This document shows, piece by piece, positions 1-10,710 of a stretch of DNA of 50,366 bases (position 1 is its first letter; each line of letters starts with the position of its first letter). The stretch is taken from the NCBI RefSeq assembly GCF_001552435.1, contig NZ_BCRE01000029.1:1-50366 (forward strand), given 5' to 3'. Origin of the DNA: Kribbia dieselivorans NBRC 106261 (lineage in GTDB: Bacteria; Actinomycetota; Actinomycetes; Actinomycetales; Dermatophilaceae). Under the pieces are notes generated by a model. The model had not been told where the DNA came from and ran no database searches. It saw nothing but the letters and a program-made list of their open reading frames with translations. A program made the position numbers and the translations under genes.

Positions 1-1740
<1,740 letters not shown>

Positions 1741-1758
1741 TCGCCGGCACCCCCTGAT

Positions 1759-1821
1759 CGCCGAGAGGTCGATTTGGGTGGGATAAGCACGACTTATCCC
1801 ACCCGAATCGACCTCTCGGCG
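1759..1821 (+). terminator. Long hairpin after rho (hairpin family B)
   Basis: The arms are 1759-1787 and 1793-1821, 29 bp each with a single G-U pair and a 5-nt loop (CACGA). There is no T tract, as is common for actinobacterial I-shaped terminators. The outer arm CGCCGAGAGGTCGAT resembles the hairpins at 5462 and 37161, so it belongs to a recurring family in this genome. A terminator role is inferred from its position just after the rho stop. Confidence 0.75.
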
Positions 1822-1861
1822 TTGTGGTGCCGGAGGCAGTCGTGTCGGGCATGATGCGTAT

Positions 1862-2401
1862 GTGCCTCGACTGCCTCGCCTTTCGAACCGTTCCGTGCCG
1901 GCCGCTCCCTTGGGCGACGTGGGCGGAGTCACGATCCGGCTTGCCACTCGCGGTGACGTCGCGGCCCTGGTCGCACTGCGCGGGTTGATGTTCTCCGAGA
2001 TGGGCGTCGACCCGGTGCTCGTCGCGGATTCGCAGTGGCAGACCCGCACCGCCCGATGGCTGCAATTGCGCGTCGGCACCGAACGCACGCGGGCCGTGGT
2101 GGCCGAGGCCAAGGGCGCGATCGTGTCCTCCGCCATCGGTCATGTCATCGAGACCGCGCCCTCGCCGACGCACCCGACGGGCGTGACCGGGGTGCTCTCG
2201 AACGTCGCGACCTTCCCCAGCCACAAGGACCAGGGACTGGGGGAGGAGTGCGTGCACGAGGTGATGCGCTGGTTCCGGGACGAGACCGAGGTCAGGGAGG
2301 TCGAGGTCCTCGCGGCCCCGCAGCGGCGCCCGATCTACGACCGCATCGGCTTCGAGGTCGACGACTCCCCGCGGATGCACCTGCGCGTCCAGCGGGAATG
2401 A
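1862..2401 (+). CDS. GNAT family N-acetyltransferase
   Basis: Protein of 179 residues (GTG start) with the GNAT fold. It has an N-terminal beta strand VTIRLATRGDVAALVALR, a central strand with GVTGVLSNVATFPSHKDQG-like motif A leading into the acetyl-CoA pyrophosphate loop (QGLGEECVHEVMRWF), and a C-terminal YDRIGFE motif. The acceptor substrate cannot be told from sequence. A GTG at 1919, just before the first strand, is an alternative start that would remove 19 poorly structured residues. The gene stands between the rho hairpin and rpmE and probably has its own promoter. Confidence 0.85.
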   Translation: MPRLPRLSNRSVPAAPLGDVGGVTIRLATRGDVAALVALRGLMFSEMGVDPVLVADSQWQTRTARWLQLRVGTERTRAVVAEAKGAIVSSAIGHVIETAPSPTHPTGVTGVLSNVATFPSHKDQGLGEECVHEVMRWFRDETEVREVEVLAAPQRRPIYDRIGFEVDDSPRMHLRVQRE

Positions 2402-2402
2402 T

Positions 2403-2431
2403 TTGGGCCCTCCCCGCTGTTCTGGCAGAAT
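2403..2431 (+). promoter_or_regulatory. Candidate sigma-70-type promoter for rpmE
   Basis: TTGGGC (2403-2408) and CAGAAT (2426-2431) are separated by 17 bp, about 100 bp ahead of the rpmE start. This is assigned by eye from consensus similarity and spacing. Confidence 0.35.
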
Positions 2432-2530
2432 CGATCCTTGGTCCGGTTCACGACACGTGGTACCGACACCTCACCGACCGGTCGCCGCGAGGCGCGTCGG
2501 GTCGACCCGGGCCAGCAACAAGGAGCCACC

Positions 2531-2752
2531 GTGAAGAAGGACATCCACCCGGACTACGGTCCGACCCAGGTCACCTGCACCTGCGGCAACACGTTCACCA
2601 CGCGCAGCACCGCCAAGAACGGCGTCATCAACGCCGAGGTCTGCAGCCAGTGCCACCCGTTCTACACGGGCAAGCAGAAGATCCTCGACACCGGTGGCCG
2701 CGTCGCCCGCTTCGAGGCCCGCTACGGCAAGAAGAAGGCCGCCGCCAACTAG
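2531..2752 (+). CDS. rpmE: 50S ribosomal protein L31, zinc-binding form
   Basis: Large-subunit ribosomal protein of 73 residues. The GTG start at 2531 follows AAGGAGCCACC and gives the standard N-terminus [16 protein letters not shown]. The zinc ligands of the C+ form are present: Cys16-x-Cys18 and Cys38-x-x-Cys41. Actinobacteria often replace this form with a cysteine-free paralogue under zinc limitation; that paralogue is not in this window. A clear terminator follows the gene. Confidence 0.97.
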   Translation: MKKDIHPDYGPTQVTCTCGNTFTTRSTAKNGVINAEVCSQCHPFYTGKQKILDTGGRVARFEARYGKKKAAAN

Positions 2753-2762
2753 GCTGTCCGCT

Positions 2763-2797
2763 CCGACCCCGTCACCTGCGCCAGGTGGCGGGGTCGG
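2763..2797 (+). terminator. Terminator after rpmE
   Basis: Interrupted perfect stem: CCGACCCCG and CACCTG pair with CAGGTG and CGGGGTCGG around a 3-nt loop. It lies 11 bp after the rpmE stop and is followed by CGTGTTT. Confidence 0.8.
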
Positions 2798-2864
2798 CGT
2801 GTTTCCGCCCGCACTCGCCACCCGTCACCCACCACCCCCACCACCGAACGCCACGGAGGTCCGC

Positions 2865-3938
2865 ATGCTGGAGTCCGCCGCCGCACTCGCCCAGGAGCAC
2901 GCCGACCTCGAGGCGCAACTGGCCGACCCCGAGGTGCTCGCCGACCAAGCGAAGCTCCGCGAGGTCAACAAGCGCTACGCCCAACTCGGCCCGACCGTGG
3001 TGGCGTACGACGCGTGGCGCGCCGCCCAGGACGACCTGGCCGCGGCCCGCGAATTGGCCGACGAGGATCCGTCGTTCGCCGACGAGATCCCGGCCCTGCA
3101 GACGGCGCTCGACGAGTCCGCCGATCGGCTCCGCCGCCTGCTCATCCCGCGTGACCCCGACGACGATCGCGACATCATCCTCGAGGTCAAGGCCGGCGAG
3201 GGCGGCGAGGAGTCCGCGCTGTTCGCCGGCGACCTGGCCCGCATGTACATGCGCTACGCCGAGCAGGTGGGGTGGCGCACCGAGGTACTCGACTCCACCG
3301 ACTCCGACCTGGGCGGGTACAAGGACATCCGGATCGCCGTGAAGGCCAAGGGCACCCCGGCGCCGGGGGAGGGGCCGTGGGCACGGCTGAAGTTCGAGGG
3401 CGGCGTCCACCGGGTGCAGCGGGTGCCGGTGACCGAGTCGCAGGGGCGCATCCACACCAGCGCCGCCGGGGTCTGGGTCATGCCCGAGGTCGACGAGGTC
3501 GAGGTCGAGATCGACCCGAACGATCTGCGGATCGACGTGTATCGCTCCTCCGGACCGGGTGGCCAGAGCGTCAACACCACCGACTCGGCCGTGCGCATCA
3601 CGCACCTGCCCACCGGCACCGTCGTGTCGTGCCAGAACGAGAAGTCGCAGTTGCAGAACCGCGAGGCGGCCATGCGCGTGCTACGGGCGCGGCTGCACCA
3701 GTTGGCGGCCGAGGCGGCGGCGGCCGCGGCGGCGGATGCGCGGGCCAGTCAGGTGCGCACGGTCGACCGGTCCGAGCGCATCCGCACGTACAACTTCCCT
3801 GAGAACCGCATCAGCGACCACCGCACCGGCTACAAGGCGTACAACCTCGATCACATGCTCGACGGGGACCTCGCCCCGGTCGTCCAGGCCGCCGTCGACG
3901 CCGACGAGGCCGCCCGTCTCGCCGCGGTGGCCGAGTGA
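2865..3938 (+). CDS. prfA: Peptide chain release factor 1
   Basis: RF1 recognises UAA and UAG and triggers peptide release. The protein has 357 residues, usual for the family. The ATG at 2865 is preceded by GGAGG; the open frame extends further upstream but without family similarity. The class-I catalytic GGQ is at residues 232-234, inside [18 protein letters not shown]. The RF1-type codon-recognition tripeptide PVT is at 188-190, in [17 protein letters not shown]. The stop overlaps the GTG of prmC (GTGA), so the release factor and the enzyme that methylates its GGQ glutamine are probably translationally coupled. Confidence 0.98.
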   Translation: MLESAAALAQEHADLEAQLADPEVLADQAKLREVNKRYAQLGPTVVAYDAWRAAQDDLAAARELADEDPSFADEIPALQTALDESADRLRRLLIPRDPDDDRDIILEVKAGEGGEESALFAGDLARMYMRYAEQVGWRTEVLDSTDSDLGGYKDIRIAVKAKGTPAPGEGPWARLKFEGGVHRVQRVPVTESQGRIHTSAAGVWVMPEVDEVEVEIDPNDLRIDVYRSSGPGGQSVNTTDSAVRITHLPTGTVVSCQNEKSQLQNREAAMRVLRARLHQLAAEAAAAAAADARASQVRTVDRSERIRTYNFPENRISDHRTGYKAYNLDHMLDGDLAPVVQAAVDADEAARLAAVAE

Positions 3939-4807
3939 GTGATCTGCGGCGCGCGATCGACGCGGCCACGGCGAGATTGACCCAAGCCGGCGTCGGATCG
4001 CCGTATGCGGACGCCATCGCGCTCGCAGCCCACGCGGCCGGCACCGATCGTTCCGAGATCCACCGTCGGCTCGTGCTCGGCGCGCCCGTGCCTGCGGGGT
4101 TTGACGACCTCATCGACGCCCGGGCCGCGCGGGTGCCGTTGCAGCACCTGACGGGGCGAGCCGCGTTTCGCCGCCTGGAGCTGCACGTCGGGCCGGGCGT
4201 GTTCGTGCCGCGCCCGGAGACGGAGATCCTTGTTGATCTTGCGTTGACGGTGTTGGCGGAGACCAGCGTGGCGGGGGAGTCGCCGGTCGTCGTCGACCTG
4301 TGCACGGGGTCCGGCGCGATCGCGCTGGCTGTCAAGGACGAGGCTCCGTCTGCCGAGGTGCATGCGGTCGAGGTCTCCCTCGAGGCGCACGCGTGGGCTG
4401 AACGCAACGTCACCACCACGGGTCTCGACGTCGATCTCATCCACGCCGATGCCATGGCCGAGGTGCCCGAACTGGAGCATCTGCGCGGGCTGGTCGACCT
4501 CGTCACGTGCAACCCGCCCTACGTGCCGATCGATCGGGTGCCGATCGACCCGGAGGTGCGCGACCACGACCCCGACCTCGCGCTTTATGGCGGGAGCGTC
4601 GATGGGCTGGCGATTCCGTTGGCCCTGGCCGATCGCGCGGCCACGCTGCTGCGTCCCGGGGGAGTGCTGCTCATGGAGCACGCCGACGAGCAGGGGGAGT
4701 CCCTGCCGGCGGCACTGCGCGCGCGTGGCTGGGAGCAGGTCACCGATCACCGTGACCTGACCGGCAGGCCCCGTGTCGTGAGCGCCGTCCAAGCGGACTG
4801 TCGGTAG
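3935..4807 (+). CDS. prmC: Release factor glutamine N5-methyltransferase
   Basis: SAM-dependent enzyme that methylates the GGQ glutamine of RF1 and RF2. The 290-residue protein has an N-terminal helical substrate-binding region, a SAM-binding motif [15 protein letters not shown], and the diagnostic catalytic NPPY (Asn193). It starts with GTG overlapping the last bases of prfA by 4 nt, the usual actinobacterial arrangement. Confidence 0.97.
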   Translation: MSDLRRAIDAATARLTQAGVGSPYADAIALAAHAAGTDRSEIHRRLVLGAPVPAGFDDLIDARAARVPLQHLTGRAAFRRLELHVGPGVFVPRPETEILVDLALTVLAETSVAGESPVVVDLCTGSGAIALAVKDEAPSAEVHAVEVSLEAHAWAERNVTTTGLDVDLIHADAMAEVPELEHLRGLVDLVTCNPPYVPIDRVPIDPEVRDHDPDLALYGGSVDGLAIPLALADRAATLLRPGGVLLMEHADEQGESLPAALRARGWEQVTDHRDLTGRPRVVSAVQADCR

Positions 4808-4870
4808 GGATCTGAAGAGAACTTCGCGTTCCAATTGAGGGAGGGGCGGGCCCCCGGTAGCGTGCAGGTC

Positions 4871-5457
4871 ATGGGGAAAAAGCGATCAAGAATGCGTTCT
4901 GCGGGTGTCCTGACGAGCGTCTTGGCTCTGGCAGTGTTGGGCTCCCCACTGGAGTGTCCTCCGCTGGAGCCGTCCAGGAGTGGGACGCGCAGGGGTCCTA
5001 TGCCAGAACCACGGTGTTGTTGAAGGGCACACTGCCGCGCCACTTGGGTAACACTCACCGGCTCACGTGGAGCCAGTCGTTCTGGGATCGCCGGTCGGGC
5101 AGGTTGCAGTCGTATTTCTGCCCGTCAGGCGCGACCATTTCGGACAGTTGGACCTCGTCGCGGTGCGTGCTGCGCTCTTCGCGGCCCGTCTCCAGGGGCA
5201 CCTTGCGGCACGGCATCAAGTCGGCTCGGATCACCGGAACGATCGTCTCGAAGGGGTGGGTCAACGTGCCGCTCACGGCCAACCTCGTGTGGAGGCAGGA
5301 CGGTCCCATGCCGATGATGAGCGAGCACAAGGGCGCAGGTTGGGTCGGGAGCATGTGGGGCACGACCGGCGTGGTGACCGGGTCGCTCTCCGGTGCCAAG
5401 GGCCTCGTTGGTAGAAGCAGCGGCTCCGTCGGCCATTGGTATTACGCACGCCGCTGA
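4871..5457 (+). CDS. Small secreted protein of unknown function, apparently frameshifted
   Basis: I do not recognise a family. An ATG at 4871 opens a good signal peptide (MGKKRSRMRSAGVLTSVLAL, then AVLGS), but this frame soon becomes non-protein-like and stops at 5023. The rest of the protein (from about 4954 to 5457, including GAVQEWDAQGSY and ending VGHWYYARR) is in another frame. Adding one C to the CCCC run at 4944-4947 would join the two as AVLGS-PTGVSSAGA, a convincing signal peptidase site. It is therefore either a true frameshift mutation or a sequencing error in a homopolymer. The mature part, about 160 residues, has two cysteines and is Trp/Ser/Gly-rich. TAGCGT at 4858-4863 lies 7 nt before the ATG and may drive a leaderless transcript. 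A long hairpin follows. Confidence 0.55.
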
Positions 5458-5461
5458 CCCC

Positions 5462-5525
5462 CGCCGAGTGATGGATCCGGGTGGGCTATGGGACTCCATA
5501 GCCCACCCGGATCCATCACTCGGCG
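5462..5525 (+). terminator. Perfect 30-bp-arm hairpin (hairpin family B)
   Basis: The arms are 5462-5491 and 5496-5525, 30 bp with no mismatch and a 4-nt loop (GACT). The outer sequence CGCCGAGTGATGGATCCG is nearly the same as in the hairpin at 37161. It lies immediately after the stop of the secreted-protein gene. Confidence 0.8.
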
Positions 5526-5594
5526 AAGGGGCGCGGCGCGACCACGGCGCGGACGAGCGCATGACCACCCACCCAACGGGCCTAGGCTGGCCCC

Positions 5595-6488
5595 ATGAGT
5601 CCTGTCGTCGATGCGACCTCCGAGAGGGGTCGCGACGAAGCCATCCAGCAGGCCGCCGATGCGGTCCGCGCCGGTGAGGTCATCGTGCTGCCCACCGACA
5701 CCGTCTACGGCGTGGGGTGCGACGCGTTCAACCCCGGCGCCGTCGAGTCCCTCCTCGAGGCCAAGGGCCGCGGCCGCGACATGCCCCCGCCGGTGCTCGT
5801 GCCCAGCCCCCGTACGGTCGACGGCCTGGCCACCGACGTGCCCGGCTACGCCCGCGACCTCATCCGCACCTTCTGGCCCGGCCCGCTGACCCTGATCTTC
5901 GTCGCCCAGCCCTCACTGCAGTGGGACCTCGGCGAGACCAACGGCACGGTCGCGCTGCGCATGCCCCACGACGACATCTGCGTCGCCGTGCTCAGCGAGG
6001 TCGGGCCCATGGCCGTGACCAGCGCCAACCGCACCGGCCACCCGCCGGCCCACACCGTCACCGAGGCGGCCACCCAACTCGGCCCGGCCGTGAGCATCTA
6101 CCTCGACGGCGGGGAGCGCCGTGACGTGGCGCCCTCGACGATCGTCGACTGCACGGGCGATCGGCCCGTCGTCCTGCGCGAGGGCGCGATCACGCCCGAG
6201 CAGATCGCCGAGATCGCTGCTCCGCACCTCGAGGCGAACACCGGCCTCGAGGACGACACCGACGGCACGACCGAAGCCCTCACGCCCGACGACGAGGCGG
6301 CGCTCAACGCGCAACTGGCCGCCGACGAGGCCTCCCTCGAGTCCCCGCACGGCCAGTTCTTCACCGGCGATGACGCCACCGAGCTCGACGCTCCGCTCAG
6401 CCGCTTCAGCACCGATTTCGACGACGATGAGCCCGAGACCACCGAGCTCCCCGTCGTCCGCCGCCAGCCCGACAACACCGACAACTGA
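5595..6488 (+). CDS. tsaC: L-threonylcarbamoyladenylate synthase (TsaC/Sua5/YciO family)
   Basis: Makes threonylcarbamoyl-AMP from threonine, bicarbonate and ATP for the t6A modification of ANN-decoding tRNAs. Family features include VIVLPTDTVYGVGCDAFN, a Lys/Arg-rich KGRGRDMPPPVLV segment and TSANRTGHPP. The catalytic domain covers about residues 1-210. The remaining ~87 residues are an acidic tail with no resemblance to the Sua5 C-terminal domain. TAGGCT at 5583-5588 lies 6 nt before the ATG with no Shine-Dalgarno sequence, suggesting leaderless translation. glyA follows after 8 nt. Confidence 0.93.
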   Translation: MSPVVDATSERGRDEAIQQAADAVRAGEVIVLPTDTVYGVGCDAFNPGAVESLLEAKGRGRDMPPPVLVPSPRTVDGLATDVPGYARDLIRTFWPGPLTLIFVAQPSLQWDLGETNGTVALRMPHDDICVAVLSEVGPMAVTSANRTGHPPAHTVTEAATQLGPAVSIYLDGGERRDVAPSTIVDCTGDRPVVLREGAITPEQIAEIAAPHLEANTGLEDDTDGTTEALTPDDEAALNAQLAADEASLESPHGQFFTGDDATELDAPLSRFSTDFDDDEPETTELPVVRRQPDNTDN

Positions 6489-6496
6489 GGAGAACC

Positions 6497-7774
6497 GTGA
6501 GCACCGAACCGTTCTACGGCGCCGACCACGCGGCTCTGCAGGCCTTCGACCCCGAGGTCGCCGGCGTGCTGCAGTCCGAACTGACCCGCATCCGCTCGGG
6601 TCTGCAACTCATCGCCAGCGAGAACCTCTCCTCTCCGGCGGTGCTCACGGCGATGGCCTCGACGCTGAGCAACAAGTACGCCGAGGGCTACCCGGGTCGT
6701 CGCTACTACGGTGGCTGCGCGGAGGTCGACAAAGTCGAGACCCTGGCCATCGACCGCCTCAAGGCCCTGCTCGACGCCGATCACGCGAACGTCCAGCCGC
6801 ACTCGGGCGCAAGCGCGAACATGGCCGTCTACGGCGCGTTCCTCCAGCCCGGCGACTCGATCCTCGCGATGAGCCTGCCGCACGGTGGTCACCTCACGCA
6901 CGGCGCGAAGGTCTCCTTCTCCGGCAAGTGGTTCAACCCGATCCCGTACCACGTCGACCCCACGTCCGAGGACATCGACTACGACGAGGTCGAGCGCCTG
7001 GCCAAGGAGCACCGCCCCAAGCTCATCGTCGCGGGCGGATCGGCGATCCCGCGGCTGATCGACTTCGCTCGCTTCCGGGCGATTGCCGACGAGATCGGCG
7101 CGATCTTCTGGGTCGACGCCGCGCACTTCATCGGCCTGGTCGCCGGCAAGGCGATCCCGTCCCCGGTGCCGTACGCCGACGTCGTCTCCTTCACCACGCA
7201 CAAGGTGATGCGCGGTCCGCGCTCCGGTGCGATCGTGTGCAAGGAGGAGCACGCCAAGGCCATCGACAAGGCCGTCTTCCCGATGATGCAGGGCGGCCCG
7301 CTCATGCACGTCATCGCGGCCAAGGCGGTCAACTTCAAGGAGTGCGCGACCCCCGAGTACCAGCAGTACGCCACCCAGGTCATCGAGAACTCCAAGGTCC
7401 TGGCCGCGGCCCTGCAGGAGAAGGGGATTCGCCCGACGACCGGGGGCACCGACACGCACCTCTCGCTGCTCGACCTCCAGGGTGTCGGGGTCACCGGCGC
7501 CGACGCGGAGGCCCGATGCGACGCGGCCGGCATCACGCTCAACAAGAACGCGATTCCGAACGACCCGCAGAAGCCGAACATCGCCTCCGGCATCCGGGTC
7601 GGCACGCCGTGCGTGACCACGCAGGGCATGGGCACCGAGCAGATGACGGTCATCGCCGACCTGATCCACAAGGCCGTGACCACCGGTGACGCCGACCCTG
7701 AGCACGCGGTCTCCCGCGAGGTGCGCGGCACGGTCACCGACCTGGTCACGCAGTTCCCCGCCTACCCCCGCTGA
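6497..7774 (+). CDS. glyA: Serine hydroxymethyltransferase
   Basis: PLP enzyme interconverting serine and glycine while loading one-carbon units onto tetrahydrofolate; 425 residues. GTG start after GAGGAG. Hallmarks are YAEGYPGRRYYGGCAEVD, NVQPHSGASAN, and the PLP lysine in TTHKVMRGPRSG (Lys236). The motif usually written DMAHIAGLVA reads DAAHFIGLVAGK here, and the usual HKTLRGPRGG is altered, so this is a somewhat divergent member. All PLP-contact residues I can place are kept. A second, canonical glyA elsewhere in the genome is possible. Confidence 0.95.
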   Translation: MSTEPFYGADHAALQAFDPEVAGVLQSELTRIRSGLQLIASENLSSPAVLTAMASTLSNKYAEGYPGRRYYGGCAEVDKVETLAIDRLKALLDADHANVQPHSGASANMAVYGAFLQPGDSILAMSLPHGGHLTHGAKVSFSGKWFNPIPYHVDPTSEDIDYDEVERLAKEHRPKLIVAGGSAIPRLIDFARFRAIADEIGAIFWVDAAHFIGLVAGKAIPSPVPYADVVSFTTHKVMRGPRSGAIVCKEEHAKAIDKAVFPMMQGGPLMHVIAAKAVNFKECATPEYQQYATQVIENSKVLAAALQEKGIRPTTGGTDTHLSLLDLQGVGVTGADAEARCDAAGITLNKNAIPNDPQKPNIASGIRVGTPCVTTQGMGTEQMTVIADLIHKAVTTGDADPEHAVSREVRGTVTDLVTQFPAYPR

Positions 7775-7777
7775 CGG

Positions 7778-8899
7778 GTGCGCGAATACCTGTTCGTGAT
7801 TCTCGTCGCCATGGCGACGACGTTCCTCACCGTGCCTGCGATTCGACAGGTCGCGGTGCGGTGGGGAGCGTTCACGCCGGTGCGCAACCGCGATGTGCAC
7901 GCCGTGAGGATTCCGCGACTGGGCGGCGTGGCCATTCTCATCGGCTATGCCGCGGGCACGATGGTGGCCAGTCGGCTGCCATTCCTCCAGCAGGTGTTCG
8001 AGACCCGCGAGTTGTACGGGGTACTGGGCGGAGCGGCGTTGGTCTGCCTGGTCGGGGCGATCGACGACTTCCATGAGCTTGACCCCTTCACGAAGCTGGG
8101 CGGTCAACTCATCGCCGCAGCGATGGTGGCGTGGGGCGGAGTACAGATGTATTCGGTGCCGTTGGGGACGGTCACGGTGCTCCCGACACCGGTCATGGTG
8201 CTGCTGACGATCTTCCTCGTGCTGCTCAGCATCAATGCGGTGAACTTCATCGACGGGCTCGATGGCCTGGCCGCGGGTGTCGTCGGCATTGCCGCGATCG
8301 CGTTCTTCGTCTACAGCTATTTCATCTCGTACACGTACAACCCGCCGAACGTGTTCACCTCGTCGACCGTGATCTCGGCGGCGCTCATCGGGTGCTGTCT
8401 GGGCTTCCTGCCGCACAACTTCTATCCGGCCCGCCTGTTCATGGGCGACAGCGGCGCGCTGCTGCTCGGGCTGCTGCTCGCCTCCGCGATGATCTCGACG
8501 ACGGGCGGAGTCTCGCCGAGCGAGGTGTCGACGAATCCGATCCTGGCGATGTTGTTGCCGCTGGCGGTGCCCCTGTCGATCATCCTGTTGCCGCTGCTCG
8601 ACGTGTTGCTCGCCGTGATTCGGCGCGTCTCGCGGGGGCAGAGCCCGTTCACGGCCGACAAGCAGCACCTGCACCACCGCATGCTCCAGATCGGTCACGG
8701 CCACCGCCGGGCCGTGCTGCTGCTCTGGGCGTGGACGGCGGTGATCGGCCTGGGTTCGGTGAGTTTCGTGTTGCTCGAGACGCGGATCGCCGCTCCGGCG
8801 TTCGCCGTGGCGCTCCTGGCCGTGGCCGCGTTGACGTGGCATCTGCCGCGGGCGCACGTGCTCGGCAGTCGACCCAAGCGGTACCGCCCGAGGCGTTGA
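7778..8899 (+). CDS. wecA: Undecaprenyl/decaprenyl-phosphate GlcNAc-1-phosphate transferase (MraY/WecA family)
   Basis: Polytopic membrane enzyme that moves GlcNAc-1-phosphate from UDP-GlcNAc to the lipid carrier, starting cell-wall linker or arabinogalactan-type polymers. The 373-residue protein has about ten membrane segments. It carries the paired aspartates in AIDDFHELDPFTKLGGQ, the NFIDGLDGLAAG motif, LFMGDSGALLLG, and the cytosolic HLHHRMLQIGHGHRR loop. It begins with GTG 3 nt after glyA. Its position just before the ATP synthase genes is conserved in actinobacteria. Confidence 0.93.
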   Translation: MREYLFVILVAMATTFLTVPAIRQVAVRWGAFTPVRNRDVHAVRIPRLGGVAILIGYAAGTMVASRLPFLQQVFETRELYGVLGGAALVCLVGAIDDFHELDPFTKLGGQLIAAAMVAWGGVQMYSVPLGTVTVLPTPVMVLLTIFLVLLSINAVNFIDGLDGLAAGVVGIAAIAFFVYSYFISYTYNPPNVFTSSTVISAALIGCCLGFLPHNFYPARLFMGDSGALLLGLLLASAMISTTGGVSPSEVSTNPILAMLLPLAVPLSIILLPLLDVLLAVIRRVSRGQSPFTADKQHLHHRMLQIGHGHRRAVLLLWAWTAVIGLGSVSFVLLETRIAAPAFAVALLAVAALTWHLPRAHVLGSRPKRYRPRR

Positions 8900-8976
8900 T
8901 CGACGCTCCGTTCGCGTCGTCTCGAACCGACTGAGACGGCGTCCCGGATCGCGGACGGTTGCGAGGTGCGACCGAC

Positions 8977-8996
8977 CTTGTGATAACTTTCACAAG
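8977..8996. promoter_or_regulatory. CRP/GlxR-type operator upstream of the ATP synthase genes
   Basis: CTTGTGATAACTTTCACAAG is a perfect 7-bp inverted repeat with a 6-bp spacer. Its core TGTGA-N6-TCACA equals the CRP-family consensus (Crp/GlxR in actinobacteria). It lies 62 bp before the first gene of the atp block. The regulator itself is not in the window. Confidence 0.7.
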
Positions 8997-9058
8997 CGGT
9001 TTCCGACGAGTTTCGTCGAGCCGTCAGCCCCCGTGATCCTCACCGAACAGATGGACCA

Positions 9059-9475
9059 GTGACGCCTTCGACCTCCCGACGCCACCCCTTCCGGGGGATG
9101 CTGCGCGGCCTCCTCGTGGGTGGGCTCGTGGCTGGGGTCGGAGTGCTAGCCGTCGCCGCCCTGGCCCAAGGCGTGCCCGGGGTGTGGTCGGCTCTGGCCG
9201 GCTGGGCCATGACCGTCGTGCTCATGCTCACCGCATTGGTGGGGATCAAACTCGTCGTCGGGCTCTCTGGTGTCCTTCCCCTGTTCGGCGCCATCGTCGC
9301 GTTCACCGCCACCCTGCTCGTCATGGCGCTCGCCTGGCAGGTGTTCGACGCTGCCGCTTGGCTGATCCGGCCGACGTTCGCGTTGTCGGCCGCGATCACG
9401 GTCATCGCGACCCAGGCCGGCATCGCCGTCGGTCTGCTGCGCTCGCGCACTCCGCTGCTCGGAGACGCTGCATGA
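9059..9475 (+). CDS. AtpI-like membrane protein preceding the ATP synthase operon
   Basis: Protein of 138 residues with about four predicted membrane helices and a short basic N-terminus. It sits where actinobacteria encode ATP synthase protein I (an assembly or Mg2+-transport helper of the Fo sector). Family assignment rests mainly on position and topology, since AtpI proteins are poorly conserved. GTG start. The last 4 bp overlap the next gene (ATGA), indicating a single operon. Confidence 0.6.
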   Translation: MTPSTSRRHPFRGMLRGLLVGGLVAGVGVLAVAALAQGVPGVWSALAGWAMTVVLMLTALVGIKLVVGLSGVLPLFGAIVAFTATLLVMALAWQVFDAAAWLIRPTFALSAAITVIATQAGIAVGLLRSRTPLLGDAA

Positions 9476-9714
9476 GCCCGGCATCGCCCAACCTCACCCC
9501 GTCGGGCGGCAAGGACGAGCGCAGTGGTTTCTCACGCGGCTCCGACCTGGCGGCCCAGATCGTGTCGTACCTCATCGCCGGCCCCTTGACCTTCGGGGCG
9601 ATCGGCTGGGGTCTCGACGCCCTCCTGAGCACGCACTTCCTTCGACCCATTGGCATCATCGTGGGGGTGGCCCTGTCGATGTACGTCATATGGCTTCGGT
9701 ACGGTAGGCCATGA
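9472..9714 (+). CDS. atpI: AtpZ/AtpI family protein
   Basis: Protein of 80 residues with a polar N-terminus followed by two membrane helices (IVSYLIAGPLTFGAIGWGLD and PIGIIVGVALSMYVIWLRYG), the two-helix hairpin of the AtpZ/AtpI family. ATG start overlapping the previous stop. It is thought to assist Fo assembly. The ATP synthase a subunit follows after about 70 bp. Confidence 0.75.
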   Translation: MSPASPNLTPSGGKDERSGFSRGSDLAAQIVSYLIAGPLTFGAIGWGLDALLSTHFLRPIGIIVGVALSMYVIWLRYGRP

Positions 9715-9785
9715 CGCTGAGTCAGAACTGCCTGCCTGCCTGCCCCCACAACCAGCGCCAATCCCCGTAGCACAGAGGAGTCCTT

Positions 9786-10586
9786 GTGAGCCTTTCCGCC
9801 GCCCTGACCAGCGGAGCAGTCGTCACCGCGGATGAGTTCACCGGCCCCTCTCCGGCGGACTTCTACCAGCCGATGTGGGACTTCGGGTGGATCGAGATCA
9901 CCCGGCCGATGCTCGTGCTGGTGCTCGTGACGATCCTGGCCTGCTGGATCATGCTGGCCGGCTCGCGCAACGCCTCCGTGGTGCCGAGCAAGGGCCAGTT
10001 CTACTTCGAGCAGATCTATGACTTCGTGCGCGGCGGCATCGCCCGCGACATGATCGGCCCGAACTACAAGAAGTACCTGCCGCTGATCTTCGGCCTCTTC
10101 CTGTTCGTGCTGTTGAGCAACCTCATGGCCTCGACGCCGTTCGTGCAGAACCCGCCGAGCGCGCGCATCGCGGTGCCGATTGCGGCCACTGCCGTCGTGT
10201 ACATCGCCTACCACTACGTCGGTTTCAAGAAGCACGGCTTCCTGGGCTACTTCAAGTTCATGGTCCCGGCCGGCCTGGCCCCGGCGATGGTCCCGGTGAT
10301 CTTCCTCCTCGAGGCCGCGACGTTCTTCCTGATCCGCCCGCTCACGCTCGCCCTGCGTCTTTTCGGCAACATGTTCGCCGGCCACATGCTCATTCTCGTG
10401 TTCGTGCTCGGTGGCGAGTTCCTGCTCTTCCACGACAACTGGCTGTTCAAGCTGTTCAGTGTCGGCGCCTTCGGCATGGGCTTCCTGATGCAGATCTTCG
10501 AGATCCTGATCCAGGCCCTGCAGGCCTACGTCTTCGCGCTGCTCGCGGCCTCCTACATCGGCACCGCCGAGGCGGACGAACACTGA
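9786..10586 (+). CDS. atpB: F0F1 ATP synthase subunit a
   Basis: Membrane stator subunit that forms the two proton half-channels against the c ring; 266 residues. GTG start after AGAGGAG. The essential arginine is in LALRLFGNMFAGHMLI, and the C-terminal half ends with the conserved QAYVFALLAASYIG helix. First core gene of the atpBEFHAGDC cluster. Confidence 0.97.
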   Translation: MSLSAALTSGAVVTADEFTGPSPADFYQPMWDFGWIEITRPMLVLVLVTILACWIMLAGSRNASVVPSKGQFYFEQIYDFVRGGIARDMIGPNYKKYLPLIFGLFLFVLLSNLMASTPFVQNPPSARIAVPIAATAVVYIAYHYVGFKKHGFLGYFKFMVPAGLAPAMVPVIFLLEAATFFLIRPLTLALRLFGNMFAGHMLILVFVLGGEFLLFHDNWLFKLFSVGAFGMGFLMQIFEILIQALQAYVFALLAASYIGTAEADEH

Positions 10587-10710
10587 TCCGCGAACCCTGA
10601 CCTCGCCGAACGGTGCTCCGCCCGGCGACCCAGAACCACCCGACCACAACTGAACACCACCCCCACATCGTCCGGTGGGCAACGCCACCGGAGAAACTGA
10701 AAGAGGAATC

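Noticed and set aside
6098-8857. Long minus-strand open frame antisense to glyA and wecA
   Set aside because: Arg/His/Asp/Gln-rich shadow translation. Both plus-strand genes are clear.
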